Shown: positions 1 through 9,325 of the stretch, piece by piece | Layout of the letters: each line of letters starts with the position of its first letter | Position numbering within the stretch: position 1 is the stretch's first letter | Origin: Buchananella hordeovulneris | GTDB taxonomy: Bacteria; Actinomycetota; Actinomycetes; Actinomycetales; Actinomycetaceae | DNA length: 64,000 nucleotides | NCBI RefSeq assembly: GCF_001907235.1 | Contig: NZ_MQVS01000001.1 | Span: 124,001 to 188,000, forward strand | Reading direction: 5' to 3' | Notes under the pieces: model-generated | Database searches by the model: none | What the model was told of the DNA's origin: nothing | What the model saw: only the letters and a program-made list of their open reading frames with translations | Translations under genes and position numbers: made by a program

Positions 1-1
1 G

Positions 2-877
2 GGCCAGGAACTGGCCCGGCAGCTGGGTCTACCCCCCGGGCGTACGGCGCTGTTGGGGGTAGTAAACACGACGCCAGATTCGTTTTCTGACGGGGGCCAG
101 TTTCTGGACAGCTCTGCCGCCATCGACCACGCGCGCAACCTGCTGGGGGCGGGCGCGGACATCGTCGATGTCGGTGGCTATTCCACTCGACCGGGAGCTG
201 CGCCGGTTCCGCCGACGGAGGAGGCGGCCCGCATCCTGCCGGTAGTGCGGGCTTTGGCTGCCGACGGGGTCGTCGTGTCGGTGGACACCTTCCGTTCCGA
301 CGTGGCGCGCGCCGCAATCAAGGCGGGCGCTCGCATCATCAACGACGTCTCGGGCACGCACGCCGATCCGGCGATGGCCGAGGTGGTGGCGGACGCGGGT
401 GTGGTCTACATCTGTCAGCATTGGCGCGGCACCCCCGAGACGATGGATTCGTTGGCCACCTACACTGACCTGCTTGGGCAGGTGCGAGACGAGTTGGCTT
501 CCCGCCTGACGGCCCTGGAGCGTGCGGGGGTTGCCGCCGACAAGGTGGTAGTCGACCCCGGCCTGGGGTTCGCCAAGGATGCTGACCAGTCCTGGCAGGT
601 GGCCGCCCACTGGGAGTTTTTTGCCGAACTCGGCCACCCGGTGTTGCTCGGGGCCTCGCGCAAACGCATGCTCGCGGCCGTCCTGGGGGAGGGCGGTCAG
701 CGCCCGGCCCGGGACCGCGACGTGGCCACGGCCGCGTTTACCGCCTTGGCGGCCGCTAGCGGCGTGTGGGGGGTGCGCGTGCACGACGTCGCCGCCAGCG
801 CGGATGCCCGAGCCGTGGGGGCCCGGTGGCGCCAGGCGCGCCAAACGTCAGATACACAGGAAAGTAACGCACACTAG
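2..877 (+). CDS. folP: dihydropteroate synthase (5' end outside window)
   Basis: Condenses 6-hydroxymethyl-dihydropterin diphosphate with p-aminobenzoate to 7,8-dihydropteroate in folate synthesis; cytosolic TIM barrel. Visible family motifs in order are VNTTPDSFSDGG, DVGGYSTRPGA, the NDVSG stretch, DPGLGFAKD and GASRKR. The frame is open back to base 2 with no ATG or GTG. A TTG at 53 would start the protein at the pterin motif itself and remove the first beta strand, so the true start almost certainly lies upstream of the window. In the second signature the usual Glu of GGES/T is Tyr (GGYST); this may be lineage variation. folB-folK follows after 32 nt, the usual actinobacterial order (folE-folP-folB-folK). 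Identity is secure; only the start is unknown. Confidence 0.95.
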   Translation, partial: GQELARQLGLPPGRTALLGVVNTTPDSFSDGGQFLDSSAAIDHARNLLGAGADIVDVGGYSTRPGAAPVPPTEEAARILPVVRALAADGVVVSVDTFRSDVARAAIKAGARIINDVSGTHADPAMAEVVADAGVVYICQHWRGTPETMDSLATYTDLLGQVRDELASRLTALERAGVAADKVVVDPGLGFAKDADQSWQVAAHWEFFAELGHPVLLGASRKRMLAAVLGEGGQRPARDRDVATAAFTALAAASGVWGVRVHDVAASADARAVGARWRQARQTSDTQESNAH

Positions 878-909
878 AACTCAAAGCCCTTGTGGAATAG
901 GAGCGAGAC

Positions 910-3165
910 ATGACTGATCGCATTACCCTGACGGGGCTGAGTGCCCACGGTTACCACGGCGTGCTGGAGCAGGAACGCGAGGAAGGGCAGACCTTCACCG
1001 CTGATGTCGTGCTGGAGGTGGATTCGCGGGCCGCGGCCGGCTCGGACGACATCGCTGCCGCGGTATCGTACGCCGAGGTCGCAGAGCGGGTGGTGGCGGT
1101 GCTGGCAGGTTCACCGGTGAACCTGATCGAAACGCTTGCGGCCCGCATCGCGGCGGTGGTCCTCGCTGATGAGCGAGTGCAGGCCGTGGAAGTGACGGTA
1201 CACAAACCGCAGGCCCCCTTGAATGTGCCGTTTGGTGATGTGTCGGTGACCATTCGGCGACCACTGGAGGCACCAGCCGCGACCGTCCTGCCGACGGCAG
1301 GCGACCAGCTGGCGGAAAAAGCGCCCGCCGCCCAAGCGGAGGGTGGCGGGACCGGCGCGGAGGAGCCCGCGCCCAGTCGCGCCCCTGCCGCAGCCAGCAC
1401 CGTCTGGCCGGCCTCGGAGGCGCCCCCCGCCCCAGCTTCGCTCTATGAGGCAGCGGCGGCCAGTCCGGCCGCCCCGTTCGATAACTCGCCCGCGTTGCGC
1501 TCCATGGTTTTGTCCCTGGGGGCAAATCTTGGCGACACGGTGGCGACCCTGGACGCGGCGGTGGCGGACATCGCCGACCTGGAAGGGGTGCAGGTCATCG
1601 GGGTCTCGCCCCTGGTGGTGACCGCCCCGGTCTTGGAGTACGGGCAGGCACCCCAGGATGACTACCGCAACATCGTCGTTACCGGCACCACCACGCTCGC
1701 GCCCCTGGCGCTGCTGGATGCGTTGCAGGAGGTCGAGGAGTGGTACGGCCGGGAGCGGCGGGACAGATGGGGGCCGCGAACCCTGGACATCGACATCATT
1801 GAGTTGGGAGGGCTGCAGCAGTCCAACGAGCGTTTGACTTTGCCGCACCCACGCGCCCACTCCCGCGCCTTCGTGTTGTATCCGTGGGCGCTGCTGGACC
1901 CGAGCGCCCACCTGGCGGGCATCAGCGCCTCGGTATCGCATCTGGCTGACACCGCCAGCGATCGTGGCGGCGTGCGCGAGGTGCACGACCGGTGGCGCTC
2001 GCTGCGTAGCGCCGCTGCCGTGGAGGAGGGACCGGGCGGGCAGCCCGCGCTGGCGGGACAGTCGGTGGCCAACGAGGCGCAGGCCCAGTCGCCCGAGCGC
2101 CCGTCCCCGAGCGAGCCCGCCCCGGGCTACGACGAGTCCGCCGCCATGCCTCCCAGCTACGCCCCCAGCGGGAGCCCCAGTTCCGAAACGGAAGACGACT
2201 GGGAGGAGCCCGCTGCCCCCGGTCCCGCCGTGGCCGCAGGGGAGCCCGACCAGGTACTGCCCGCTGTAGCGGCGGACGAGAGCGGCAGCAGTGCGCCCGC
2301 GGCGCCCGTGCCGACGAGCGAGCCACCGGTGCTGACCGACAGGCCCAGCTTCCGCACGGCCGCCGAATACGCGGATGCCGCCCAGAGCGCGGCGAGCCAG
2401 TTCGACGACGAGGTGGAGGACTTCTCCTTTGCCGCCGTCGACGCTGCGACTCCCAGTTACCAGTCCGCCGGGCAGGGGGCCGGGAGCTTCGCTCCGGCGG
2501 CCGCCGAGGAGGAACCCGATGCCTACGGGCACCAGCCCGAGTCCCCGACGGGGCCGGAGTTGCCCGCCGTGGTGGAGCCCGTCAGCGCGGACCAGGTGAC
2601 GCAGGATGCGGACGAACACCACTATGTGGAGGTCAAGGCCAACACCCCGTCGGTGGTGGAGCTCCCCCCGACCGGGCACTGGCCGGAAGGATTAGTTAAA
2701 GCGCCCGACACCAGCGCGGTGCCCGGGCAGGGGGGCGCCCTGCGTGACGCCGACCTTGAGGTGGCCGACATTCAACCCCCGGACTACGAAGATATGCCGC
2801 CGTCGTACGCCCCTACCGGCCGGGTGATGACGGCCGCCCCGGCGCCCGCCGTTAGCCCGCTCGCGGAACCGCCGCAGGTAGCCGAGGAGGCCGCTGGGTG
2901 GGGGGACGATGCGCCGCAGGAGGACGGGGTTGCCGCCCCCATCGAGGAGGATTGGGCCCCGGCGGCGGAGGCCGCGGAACCGTCTCCGGTACCTGCCGCC
3001 CCGGTGACGCCCCCGCCCTCGGCTGCTGCCCAGGAGGCCGAGCAGGCGGGCGAGGGCCAGGCGCCCCAACCCCCCTCCTCGCCGACCGAGCAGCCCGGGA
3101 CCCAACAAGGTGATGGGTGGGCAGAGACACCGTCGTGGGATGACGTCATCGGTGGCCGAAACTAA
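910..3165 (+). CDS. folBK: FolB-FolK fusion with long disordered C-terminal tail
   Basis: A bifunctional folate enzyme. Residues 1-120 are a dihydroneopterin aldolase (AHGYHGVLE near the N-terminus, VHKPQAP around 98-104). After an Ala/Pro linker, residues about 198-350 are 6-hydroxymethyl-dihydropterin pyrophosphokinase (SLGANLGDT, RWGPRTLDIDII, LPHPRAHSRAFVL). Together they turn dihydroneopterin into the substrate of FolP, encoded just upstream. Residues about 370-751 are low-complexity, rich in Pro, Ala, Glu and Ser, with no recognisable domain; the motif MPPSYAP(S/T)G occurs twice, near residues 413 and 629. The start is ATG 910, preceded by an AGGAG-type site. FolB-FolK fusions are known, but a tail longer than both enzymes is unusual. 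The stop overlaps the next ATG by one base (TAATG), so the genes are probably co-translated. Confidence 0.93.
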   Translation: MTDRITLTGLSAHGYHGVLEQEREEGQTFTADVVLEVDSRAAAGSDDIAAAVSYAEVAERVVAVLAGSPVNLIETLAARIAAVVLADERVQAVEVTVHKPQAPLNVPFGDVSVTIRRPLEAPAATVLPTAGDQLAEKAPAAQAEGGGTGAEEPAPSRAPAAASTVWPASEAPPAPASLYEAAAASPAAPFDNSPALRSMVLSLGANLGDTVATLDAAVADIADLEGVQVIGVSPLVVTAPVLEYGQAPQDDYRNIVVTGTTTLAPLALLDALQEVEEWYGRERRDRWGPRTLDIDIIELGGLQQSNERLTLPHPRAHSRAFVLYPWALLDPSAHLAGISASVSHLADTASDRGGVREVHDRWRSLRSAAAVEEGPGGQPALAGQSVANEAQAQSPERPSPSEPAPGYDESAAMPPSYAPSGSPSSETEDDWEEPAAPGPAVAAGEPDQVLPAVAADESGSSAPAAPVPTSEPPVLTDRPSFRTAAEYADAAQSAASQFDDEVEDFSFAAVDAATPSYQSAGQGAGSFAPAAAEEEPDAYGHQPESPTGPELPAVVEPVSADQVTQDADEHHYVEVKANTPSVVELPPTGHWPEGLVKAPDTSAVPGQGGALRDADLEVADIQPPDYEDMPPSYAPTGRVMTAAPAPAVSPLAEPPQVAEEAAGWGDDAPQEDGVAAPIEEDWAPAAEAAEPSPVPAAPVTPPPSAAAQEAEQAGEGQAPQPPSSPTEQPGTQQGDGWAETPSWDDVIGGRN

Positions 3166-3647
3166 TGGGGAGGCTGCGGTGGCGCACGCTGGCGCTGTTG
3201 GCGGGCGGCGCATACTTGGTGTGCACCGCGGCCCTCTTCGCCCTTGACCTCGCGGGGCGTTTGACACCTGCCGTCTCGCCGCTGTTGGCATTGCCCTTGC
3301 TGGCCTGCGCGGTGGCGGTGGTGCTGCTCGGGCGTCAGGTGCGGCGCCTGGTGCGCCGGGAACGCACGCGCCTGGAACACTCCGACGCGGTGCGCGTGCT
3401 CTTGCTGGCGCAGGCCGCCATGGTGGTCGCTGCCCTGACGATCGGCTACCTGCTGGCGCAGCTGTCGGTGGCATTGACCAATATTGCGGCCCCCTACCCT
3501 CAGGCGCAGGCCTGGGGCAGTTTGGCGGGGCTCGCCGCCGCAGGCCTGCTGTTGGGCGCCGGGTACGTGGTAGAAGGGTGGTGCGTGCTCGACGACGATG
3601 AGGACGGCCCCGACACGCCGTCGTCCGGCCAGGGCGCCGCCGCCTGA
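3165..3647 (+). CDS. DUF3180 family membrane protein
   Basis: Small integral membrane protein of 160 residues with four hydrophobic segments (about 7-27, 36-56, 82-104, 119-141), a basic stretch between the second and third (RQVRRLVRRERTR), and an acidic C-terminus. This matches the DUF3180 family, which in actinobacteria follows folK, as here. Its function is not known; the folate-operon position is conserved context rather than evidence of a biochemical role. It starts at the ATG overlapping the folBK stop and is likely the last gene of this operon. Confidence 0.85.
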   Translation: MGRLRWRTLALLAGGAYLVCTAALFALDLAGRLTPAVSPLLALPLLACAVAVVLLGRQVRRLVRRERTRLEHSDAVRVLLLAQAAMVVAALTIGYLLAQLSVALTNIAAPYPQAQAWGSLAGLAAAGLLLGAGYVVEGWCVLDDDEDGPDTPSSGQGAAA

Positions 3648-3696
3648 CCGGCGCGCCCACTGGCTGCGGTGCGGGCCGGGCCGTAACGTCTACCGC

Positions 3697-4374
3697 ATGG
3701 CTCGTCCCCAACCTCCCTCCTCCCGCCCGGCGCGCAGGCAGCCACCCGGCGGTCGTCCGGTCCGGCCGGTGCGTGGCGGCGGCCCGCGGCGCCCGTCCGG
3801 CCCGCCGCGGCGTCCGGCCCGCCCTCCGGCAGGCCGACCACGGATATTGATTCACCGGGTGGTGATTGCGGCGGTGCTGGGCGTGGGGCTGCTCTTGCTA
3901 GTCTTCTGGGGCACCCTGTGGCTGGTGGGGAAGATTACCGGGAGCGATGCCACGCAGGCCAATGAGCCGACGGAAATATTCACCCCGAGCGCCTGCGCGC
4001 AAGACTCGTTGCTGTTGACGAGCACCGCGCCCTCCACGGCCACCGCCGGGGAACCACTGAACATCGAGGTGAGCGTCTCTACGACCTCTGAGCAACCCTG
4101 CCTACTGGATGTGGGAGAGAAAATGCTTGGGATCACGGTGCACACGGGCGAGCAGCTGGTGCTGGATACGCGCGGCTGCGCCGCTGCCGAGGCCGAGCAG
4201 CTGCCGCTGCTGTTGCGACAGGGCGACACCTGGAAGCAGACGTTTACTTGGGATGGGCTGGTGCGGGGCGAGGGCTGCGAGGCGGGCAGTAAGGCGGCCG
4301 CAGGCACCTACGTGGTGCGCTACTTGCACGGCGAGCACAAGGTCACCGAGCCGACCATCATCACTTTGCAGTAG
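3697..4374 (+). CDS. membrane-anchored extracytoplasmic protein, unknown function
   Basis: Unrecognised protein of 225 residues. The N-terminal 48 or so residues are Pro/Arg-rich and presumably cytosolic; one transmembrane helix follows (about residues 52-77), then an extracytoplasmic domain of about 145 residues with several Cys (TPSACAQD, EQPCLLD, TRGCAA, GEGCEA) that may form disulfides. The C-terminal part looks like a beta-sandwich. I chose ATG 3697 rather than the upstream codon at 3598 because the latter runs back inside the DUF3180 gene. There is no Shine-Dalgarno; TAACGT at 3684-3689 ends 7 nt before the ATG, the spacing expected of a leaderless actinobacterial promoter. It converges on disA, 6 nt away. 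Confidence 0.7.
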   Translation: MARPQPPSSRPARRQPPGGRPVRPVRGGGPRRPSGPPRRPARPPAGRPRILIHRVVIAAVLGVGLLLLVFWGTLWLVGKITGSDATQANEPTEIFTPSACAQDSLLLTSTAPSTATAGEPLNIEVSVSTTSEQPCLLDVGEKMLGITVHTGEQLVLDTRGCAAAEAEQLPLLLRQGDTWKQTFTWDGLVRGEGCEAGSKAAAGTYVVRYLHGEHKVTEPTIITLQ

Positions 4375-4380
4375 GGGGTT

Positions 4381-5454
4381 TTAGCCCCAGCGGTCGAAGT
4401 GACTGGCCTTGGCGAAGCGCCCGAGCCCGTCGTAGACGGCGCGGGCCCGCAGCGGGCCGACGCCGTCCACGGTTTGCAGCTGCTCCTGGGAGGCTTGCAG
4501 CACCCGGCGGAGCGGACCGATGGTGTGGATGATGGATTCGGCGACCACGGGCGGCAGCCGCGGAATGCGGGAGAGCATGCGGTAGCCGCGTGGAGACACC
4601 GGCAGCTCAAGACCGAGGCCCTCGGGGTCGGATAGGCCCAGGGAGGCGGACAGCGTCGTGTAGTCCAACAATTCGGTGGAGCTCAAGGAGGAGATGATTT
4701 CTTCGGCCTTGCGCACGAGGGACAAGGTGGCGACGTAGTCGCGCAGCACGTAGGCCCGCTCGGCTGCCAATCCACGCACCAGCTCATCCAATTGGAGGGA
4801 TACGAGGCGACCGTCGGTGCCGAGCTCGGCGACGTAGCCGTCAATCTCCGAGCCAATCCGCAACACCATTTCCTGCCGTTGCAGCACGACGGCGACGTCC
4901 CCCACCGTCACCATGTCAGCAAATTCGAGCGCTGACAGGGTACGGGTTACTTCCTCCAGGCGCGACTTGTAGCGTTCCAGGGTCGAGATCGCTTGATTGG
5001 CGCGGGCCAGGATGTGGGCGGAGGGCTCAAGCACATGCCGTTCCTGGCCCAGGTAGAGGCTGATGGTGTTCATCGACTTCGACACGGAGATCACGGGGAA
5101 CCGGGTTTGGCGCGCCACCCGCGCCGCAGCGCGGTGCCGCATGCCGGTCTCGGAGGTGGGGATCGAGGTCTCGGGGGTCAGCTGCACGTTGGCCCGCACG
5201 ATGCGGCGCTGTTGATGGTCGATAACCAGGGCGCCGTCCATCTTGGCCAGCTCCCGCAGCCGGGTGGCCGAGAACTCCACATCCAGCTCGAAGCCACCAG
5301 AGCAGAGGGACGCCACGGTCTCGTCGTAGCCGAGCACGATCAGGGCCCCGGTGCGGCCCCGCAGGATACGTTCGAGCCCTTCGCGCAGCTCGGTACCGGG
5401 GGCCACTGAGGGGAGGGCCTGGCGCATCGACAGTAGCGGGGCCAAGCTGGTCAC
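4381..5454 (-). CDS. disA: DNA integrity scanning diadenylate cyclase DisA
   Basis: Makes cyclic di-AMP from two ATP while scanning DNA for damage or branched structures. The N-terminal DAC domain shows both catalytic motifs, DGA (KMDGALVID) and RHR (GMRHRAAAR). A coiled linker and a C-terminal helix-hairpin-helix region (VDGVGPLRARAVYDGL) follow; 357 residues is the usual size. The start is GTG 5454: a strong AAAGGAGG site sits 5 nt upstream, whereas the ATG at 5496 has none. In many bacteria disA lies next to radA; here an MFS gene separates them, all on the same strand. c-di-AMP commonly controls potassium uptake, and trkA and trkH lie within 6 kb. Confidence 0.95.
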   Translation of the reverse strand: MTSLAPLLSMRQALPSVAPGTELREGLERILRGRTGALIVLGYDETVASLCSGGFELDVEFSATRLRELAKMDGALVIDHQQRRIVRANVQLTPETSIPTSETGMRHRAAARVARQTRFPVISVSKSMNTISLYLGQERHVLEPSAHILARANQAISTLERYKSRLEEVTRTLSALEFADMVTVGDVAVVLQRQEMVLRIGSEIDGYVAELGTDGRLVSLQLDELVRGLAAERAYVLRDYVATLSLVRKAEEIISSLSSTELLDYTTLSASLGLSDPEGLGLELPVSPRGYRMLSRIPRLPPVVAESIIHTIGPLRRVLQASQEQLQTVDGVGPLRARAVYDGLGRFAKASHFDRWG

Positions 5455-5544
5455 TGTGGCCTCCTTTCCCGTGCTCGCCGGGTAGTTTTCCGCCAATTCT
5501 AGCGGGGATGGTGAAGTGGATTAGGGGGCGGTGCCAGGAGCCAC

Positions 5545-6879
5545 CTAGCGCAGCTCTTGGTTCCGTTGTTCGGGGAGGGCCAGGGTAGCGCCGCAGGCGG
5601 TGCCGAAAGCGACCGCGAAGAGGCCGAAGAGCAGCAGCACGCCGCCCCACTGCACGAGCAGCGGCACGGACAAGGGGGCGATGATGGAGGCGATGCGGCC
5701 AAAACCGGCGGCTGCGCCTGTCCCGGTGCCGCGCAGGCCAGTGGGGTAAAGCTCAGGGCCAATGGCATACAAGGCTCCCCAGGCCCCCAGGTTGAAGAAG
5801 CTCAACAGGCAACCGGCCGCGATGATCTGCCAGGACGTCGAGGCCAACCCGAAGCCGATGGCGGCCAGTGCGGAGCCGGCGAGGAAGAGGGTTAACGTCC
5901 GGCGGCGCCCCCAACGCTCGATGAGGACGGCAGCTACCGCGTAGCCAGGCAATTGCGCCAGGGTCATGACTAGGGTGAAGCTGAAGGATTTCGCGAGGGG
6001 GTAGCCGCTGGCGAACAGCAGGGACGGGATCCAGATGAATGCGCCGTAGTAGGCGAAGTTCATCATGAACCAGATGGTCCACAAGGCGGCGGTGCGGCCT
6101 GCGAGCGGGCGGCTCCATATCGACCGGGGTTGCCCCTGCGTGGCTGGTTTTTGCTCTGCTCGGGGCGGAGTCGCGGCAGCCGCGGGACCAGGTTGGCGGC
6201 CGGCCGAGGCCTCGAAGGAACGCACGATCTGCTCGGCCTCGGGGTGGCGGCCGCGCATCTCCAGGTAACGCACCGACTCGGGCATGCCGAAGCGCACCAC
6301 GAGGGCGTAGACGGCGGGCACGCAGCCCAGGGCAAACGCCCAGCGCCACCCGGCGGGGGAGGCGGACACGACGTATCGGCCCACGAGCGCCGCCGCGATC
6401 CAGCCCACCGCCCAGAAGGCCTCCAGCAGCACCACCATGCTGCCGCGCACCCGTCGGGGCGCGAACTCGGAAATTAGCGTCGAAGCTACGGGCAGTTCGG
6501 CGCCCAGGCCAACGCCAACGATGAAGCGCAGCGCGACCAGCAGGGCGAAGGTGGGGGCGAGGGCGGAGGCCCCGGTTGCCAGCCCGTACAGCACCAGGGT
6601 GGCGGCGAAGACTTGGCGGCGACCGAAGCGGTCGGCCAGGCGGCCGCCGAGGACGGCACCCAGCGCCATGCCCGCGAAACCAATGGCGCCCAGCAGTGAG
6701 ATCTGCCAGGCGGCCAGCTGCCAGTGGGCGGTCAGGGCCGCCATGACGAAGGCGATGAGGCCGACGTCCATGGCGTCCAGCGCCCACCCGATACCGGAGG
6801 CCCCGAGCAGACGCAGGTGCTTGCGGGTGACCGGGAGGTTGTCGAGGCGTTCTTGGCGGGAGGCGGGGGAGGAAGCCAC
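5545..6879 (-). CDS. MFS transporter, NiaP/sugar-porter-like
   Basis: A 444-residue major facilitator superfamily permease with about twelve membrane segments. The first helix reads GWALDAMDVGLIAF, and MFS motif A follows between TM2 and TM3 (GRLADRFGRR). A cytosolic loop rich in Ala, Pro and Gln (about residues 225-250) lies between the two six-helix halves. The N-terminal D-x-MD-VG pattern is shared by the NiaP-type nicotinate and aromatic acid transporters, so a small organic acid or vitamin is a plausible substrate, but this cannot be settled from sequence. It sits between radA and disA on the same strand and splits a pair that is often adjacent. Confidence 0.85.
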   Translation of the reverse strand: MASSPASRQERLDNLPVTRKHLRLLGASGIGWALDAMDVGLIAFVMAALTAHWQLAAWQISLLGAIGFAGMALGAVLGGRLADRFGRRQVFAATLVLYGLATGASALAPTFALLVALRFIVGVGLGAELPVASTLISEFAPRRVRGSMVVLLEAFWAVGWIAAALVGRYVVSASPAGWRWAFALGCVPAVYALVVRFGMPESVRYLEMRGRHPEAEQIVRSFEASAGRQPGPAAAATPPRAEQKPATQGQPRSIWSRPLAGRTAALWTIWFMMNFAYYGAFIWIPSLLFASGYPLAKSFSFTLVMTLAQLPGYAVAAVLIERWGRRRTLTLFLAGSALAAIGFGLASTSWQIIAAGCLLSFFNLGAWGALYAIGPELYPTGLRGTGTGAAAGFGRIASIIAPLSVPLLVQWGGVLLLFGLFAVAFGTACGATLALPEQRNQELR

Positions 6880-6943
6880 TGGTCCTGCTTTCAGTTCGGA
6901 TGGTCCCAGTCTAGTGCGGTAGCGCTAAACGCCTAGGGGAGGC

Positions 6944-8320
6944 CTATGGGATGGCCCGCAGGGCATCGGCCAGGGTGGAAACTTCGCTGACTGCGGCGCG
7001 GGCGGCAGCGTCGGGCAGTTTCGCCGTGGCCCCCGGCGGGACCAGGATCCGCTGCTGACCCAAACGCATGGCCTCGGCCACCCGTTGAGCCAAGAGGGGC
7101 ACGCTGCGTACCTCCCCGGCGAGCGTGACCTCCCCCAGGGCGGCCAACCCGTGCGGCAGGGCGGCATCGCGGGCCGCCGACGCCACGGCTAGGCACAGCG
7201 CCAGATCGGCGGCCGGGTCGCGCAGCGTCATCCCGCCGACCGTGGCCAGGAAGAGATCCTTGTCTGCGAGCTTGAGGCGGGCTTGCCGCTCGGTGACGGC
7301 CAACAGCATGGCGGCCCGGGCGCTTTCCAGGCCGGAGACCCCGCGGCGCGGATTGGGCACCGTGCTGGGGGCCACCAGGGCCTGAATCTCGGCCAGCAGT
7401 GGCCGTCGTCCAGCCACCGTGACCGTGACGCAGGTGCCGGCAATGGGTTGACTGGCGGCGGAGCGGAAGAGGTGAGAGGGGTCCAAGACCTCCTGCAGTC
7501 CGGTGTCGGTCTGTTCGAAGCACGCCACCTCGTCAGCCGGGCCGAAACGGTTCTTCACGGTGCGCAGCAAGCGCAGGGAGGTGTGGCGATCGCCCTCCAG
7601 CGACAGCGTGGTGTCGACGACATGTTCCAGGGCCCGCGGGCCAGCGACCGTCGATTCTTTGGTCACCTGCCCCACCAGGCACACGGGGATGCCGCGGGAC
7701 TTGGCTACCCGGGTCAGGGCCCCGGCCACCGCCATCACTTGGGCGACCCCGCCGACCCGGCCCTCGACCTCTTGGGAGGCAATGGTTTGCACCGAGTCAA
7801 CGATGACGAAAGCCAAGTCGGGACCTGTCTCGTCGAGGTGCCCGATGATGGCGCTTAGTTCGGTGTCGTCGGCCACCAGCAGACTCGGCGCATCCGCCCC
7901 GATGCGCCGTGCCCGCACCGCGATCTGGTGCGTGGACTCTTCGCCCGACAGGTACAGCACGGGCTGGCCGGTGCGTGCGGCCACCTGGTGGGCGATCGTC
8001 AGCAGGAGCGTTGACTTGCCCGCGCCCGGCTCGCCGGACAGCAGTAGCACCTGGCCCGGCACGAGCCCACCCCCGACTATGCGGTCGAACTGGGACAGCC
8101 CCGTAGAAATGCGGTCCTGTGGCGCGTCTACCCCCACCTCGCGCACCGGGCGGGCCGTCCGGGCCGGGGAGGACCCCAGTAGACTCGGACCGCTGCCCCC
8201 GCCGGGCGGGGTACTTTCGGTGATGGTGCCGTACTCGCCGCAACGCGCACACCGCCCCGCCCACTTGACTGCCTTCGCCCCGCAGCTATTGCAGGCATAG
8301 TTGCTGCTGGTCCGTGCCAT
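6944..8320 (-). CDS. radA: DNA repair protein RadA
   Basis: A RecA-like branch-migration helicase for recombination intermediates, 458 residues. It has an N-terminal C4 zinc finger (CNSCGAKAVKWAGRCARC), the Walker A motif GEPGAGKST, the RadA-specific KNRFG motif, and a C-terminal Lon-protease-like domain (residues about 290-458). The ATG follows a GAAAGGGGC site. RadA and DisA interact in other Gram-positive bacteria, where RadA lowers c-di-AMP synthesis; their closeness here fits, though a transporter gene intervenes. Confidence 0.96.
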   Translation of the reverse strand: MARTSSNYACNSCGAKAVKWAGRCARCGEYGTITESTPPGGGSGPSLLGSSPARTARPVREVGVDAPQDRISTGLSQFDRIVGGGLVPGQVLLLSGEPGAGKSTLLLTIAHQVAARTGQPVLYLSGEESTHQIAVRARRIGADAPSLLVADDTELSAIIGHLDETGPDLAFVIVDSVQTIASQEVEGRVGGVAQVMAVAGALTRVAKSRGIPVCLVGQVTKESTVAGPRALEHVVDTTLSLEGDRHTSLRLLRTVKNRFGPADEVACFEQTDTGLQEVLDPSHLFRSAASQPIAGTCVTVTVAGRRPLLAEIQALVAPSTVPNPRRGVSGLESARAAMLLAVTERQARLKLADKDLFLATVGGMTLRDPAADLALCLAVASAARDAALPHGLAALGEVTLAGEVRSVPLLAQRVAEAMRLGQQRILVPPGATAKLPDAAARAAVSEVSTLADALRAIP

Positions 8321-8379
8321 GGTGCCCCTTTCTCGGTGATGTCCTCACCGTAGCGCCGCCCACTGACAAGCCAGCGGCA

Positions 8380-9045
8380 CTAGGGGCGGGCAGCGAAGCG
8401 TTCTAGCAGCGAGGCATCGCCGGAGACGATGATGACGTCGTTGGGGTAGATAGAGGTTTGGGGGGAGGCGTACTCGAAGGGTTCGCCGGGACTCATCACG
8501 CCGATCACGGTCACCCCGTACTTCGAGCGGATCTTTGATTCGGCCAGGGTGAAGCCGTGGGTCTCCTTCGGGGGCCGCATCTTGACGATGGAGAAGCCCT
8601 CTCGCTCCAGTTCGATGTAGTCCAGCATGCGGCCCGACACCAGGTGGGCGGCGCGCTGGCCGGCGTCGTACTCCGGGTAGACGACGTGGTGGGCCCCGAT
8701 GCGTTTGAGGATGCGGCCGTGCTCGCGGGAGGTGGCCTTGGCCCAAATCGACGGGATGCCGAGGTCGACGAGGTTGGCGGTGGTCAGCACTGAGGCCTCC
8801 AAGGAGGAGCCAACCCCCACCACGGCGGAGGCGAACTCGGCGGCCCCGAGCTGTTCGAGGGCGTCGAGGTTGGTGGCGTCGGCCTCCGCCAGGGCCAGGC
8901 GGCCCGACCACTGCTGAACTTTCAGGGGGTTGGCCTCCACGGCGAATACCTCGCGGCCGAGCCGCTCCAGCGTCACCGCCACCGCCGAGCCGAACCGGCC
9001 GAGGCCGATGACTAGGGTGCCGGAGTTGCGGGCCTTGTCTGCCAT
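8380..9045 (-). CDS. trkA: TrkA/KtrA-type potassium uptake regulator
   Basis: Cytosolic RCK subunit of a Trk/Ktr potassium channel, 221 residues. The N-terminal Rossmann domain carries GLGRFGSAVA and an acidic residue at the end of the second strand (VEANP). A C-terminal TrkA-C domain (about residues 140-221) is present and is a known c-di-AMP target in other Gram-positives. The membrane partner is probably the TrkH-like protein at 10317-11687 on the same strand; the two are separated by a plus-strand response regulator. Start is ATG 9045 after GGAGGCGAC. Confidence 0.92.
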   Translation of the reverse strand: MADKARNSGTLVIGLGRFGSAVAVTLERLGREVFAVEANPLKVQQWSGRLALAEADATNLDALEQLGAAEFASAVVGVGSSLEASVLTTANLVDLGIPSIWAKATSREHGRILKRIGAHHVVYPEYDAGQRAAHLVSGRMLDYIELEREGFSIVKMRPPKETHGFTLAESKIRSKYGVTVIGVMSPGEPFEYASPQTSIYPNDVIIVSGDASLLERFAARP

Positions 9046-9325
9046 GTCGCCTCCTTTGCTGCCAGCGGGCCTATTGTGTCATCGGGGACTGCCGAGGGCT
9101 AGCCAGGCGCACGATTCCGCCCCTGACGGCTGCTGCGTGCGGCTTGGGTCACAGATGCGTGACGTTGATCGCTTTAGTTTATCTAAATGTGTCAGTAAAT
9201 GCCGTAGGGGTAGTGAAGATTGCTTGGCAACTCGCGCAAATTGAAGTGATTCAATGTTGGAATTCACAGAAAATTCATCGCATATCACAGGTGCTTTCAT
9301 GGGATTTGCGTGGCTAAATATGTAC

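Noticed and set aside
53-100. TTG 53 as the true folP start
   Set aside because: It would remove the first strand of the barrel; the frame stays open to the window edge.
150-200. Tyr in the GGYSTRPGA motif as a sulfonamide-resistance mutation
   Set aside because: Possible lineage variation; nothing in the sequence links it to resistance.
1111-2679. 522-codon minus-strand frame opposite folBK
   Set aside because: No domain-like sequence and no ribosome site; it mirrors the codon bias of the folate gene.
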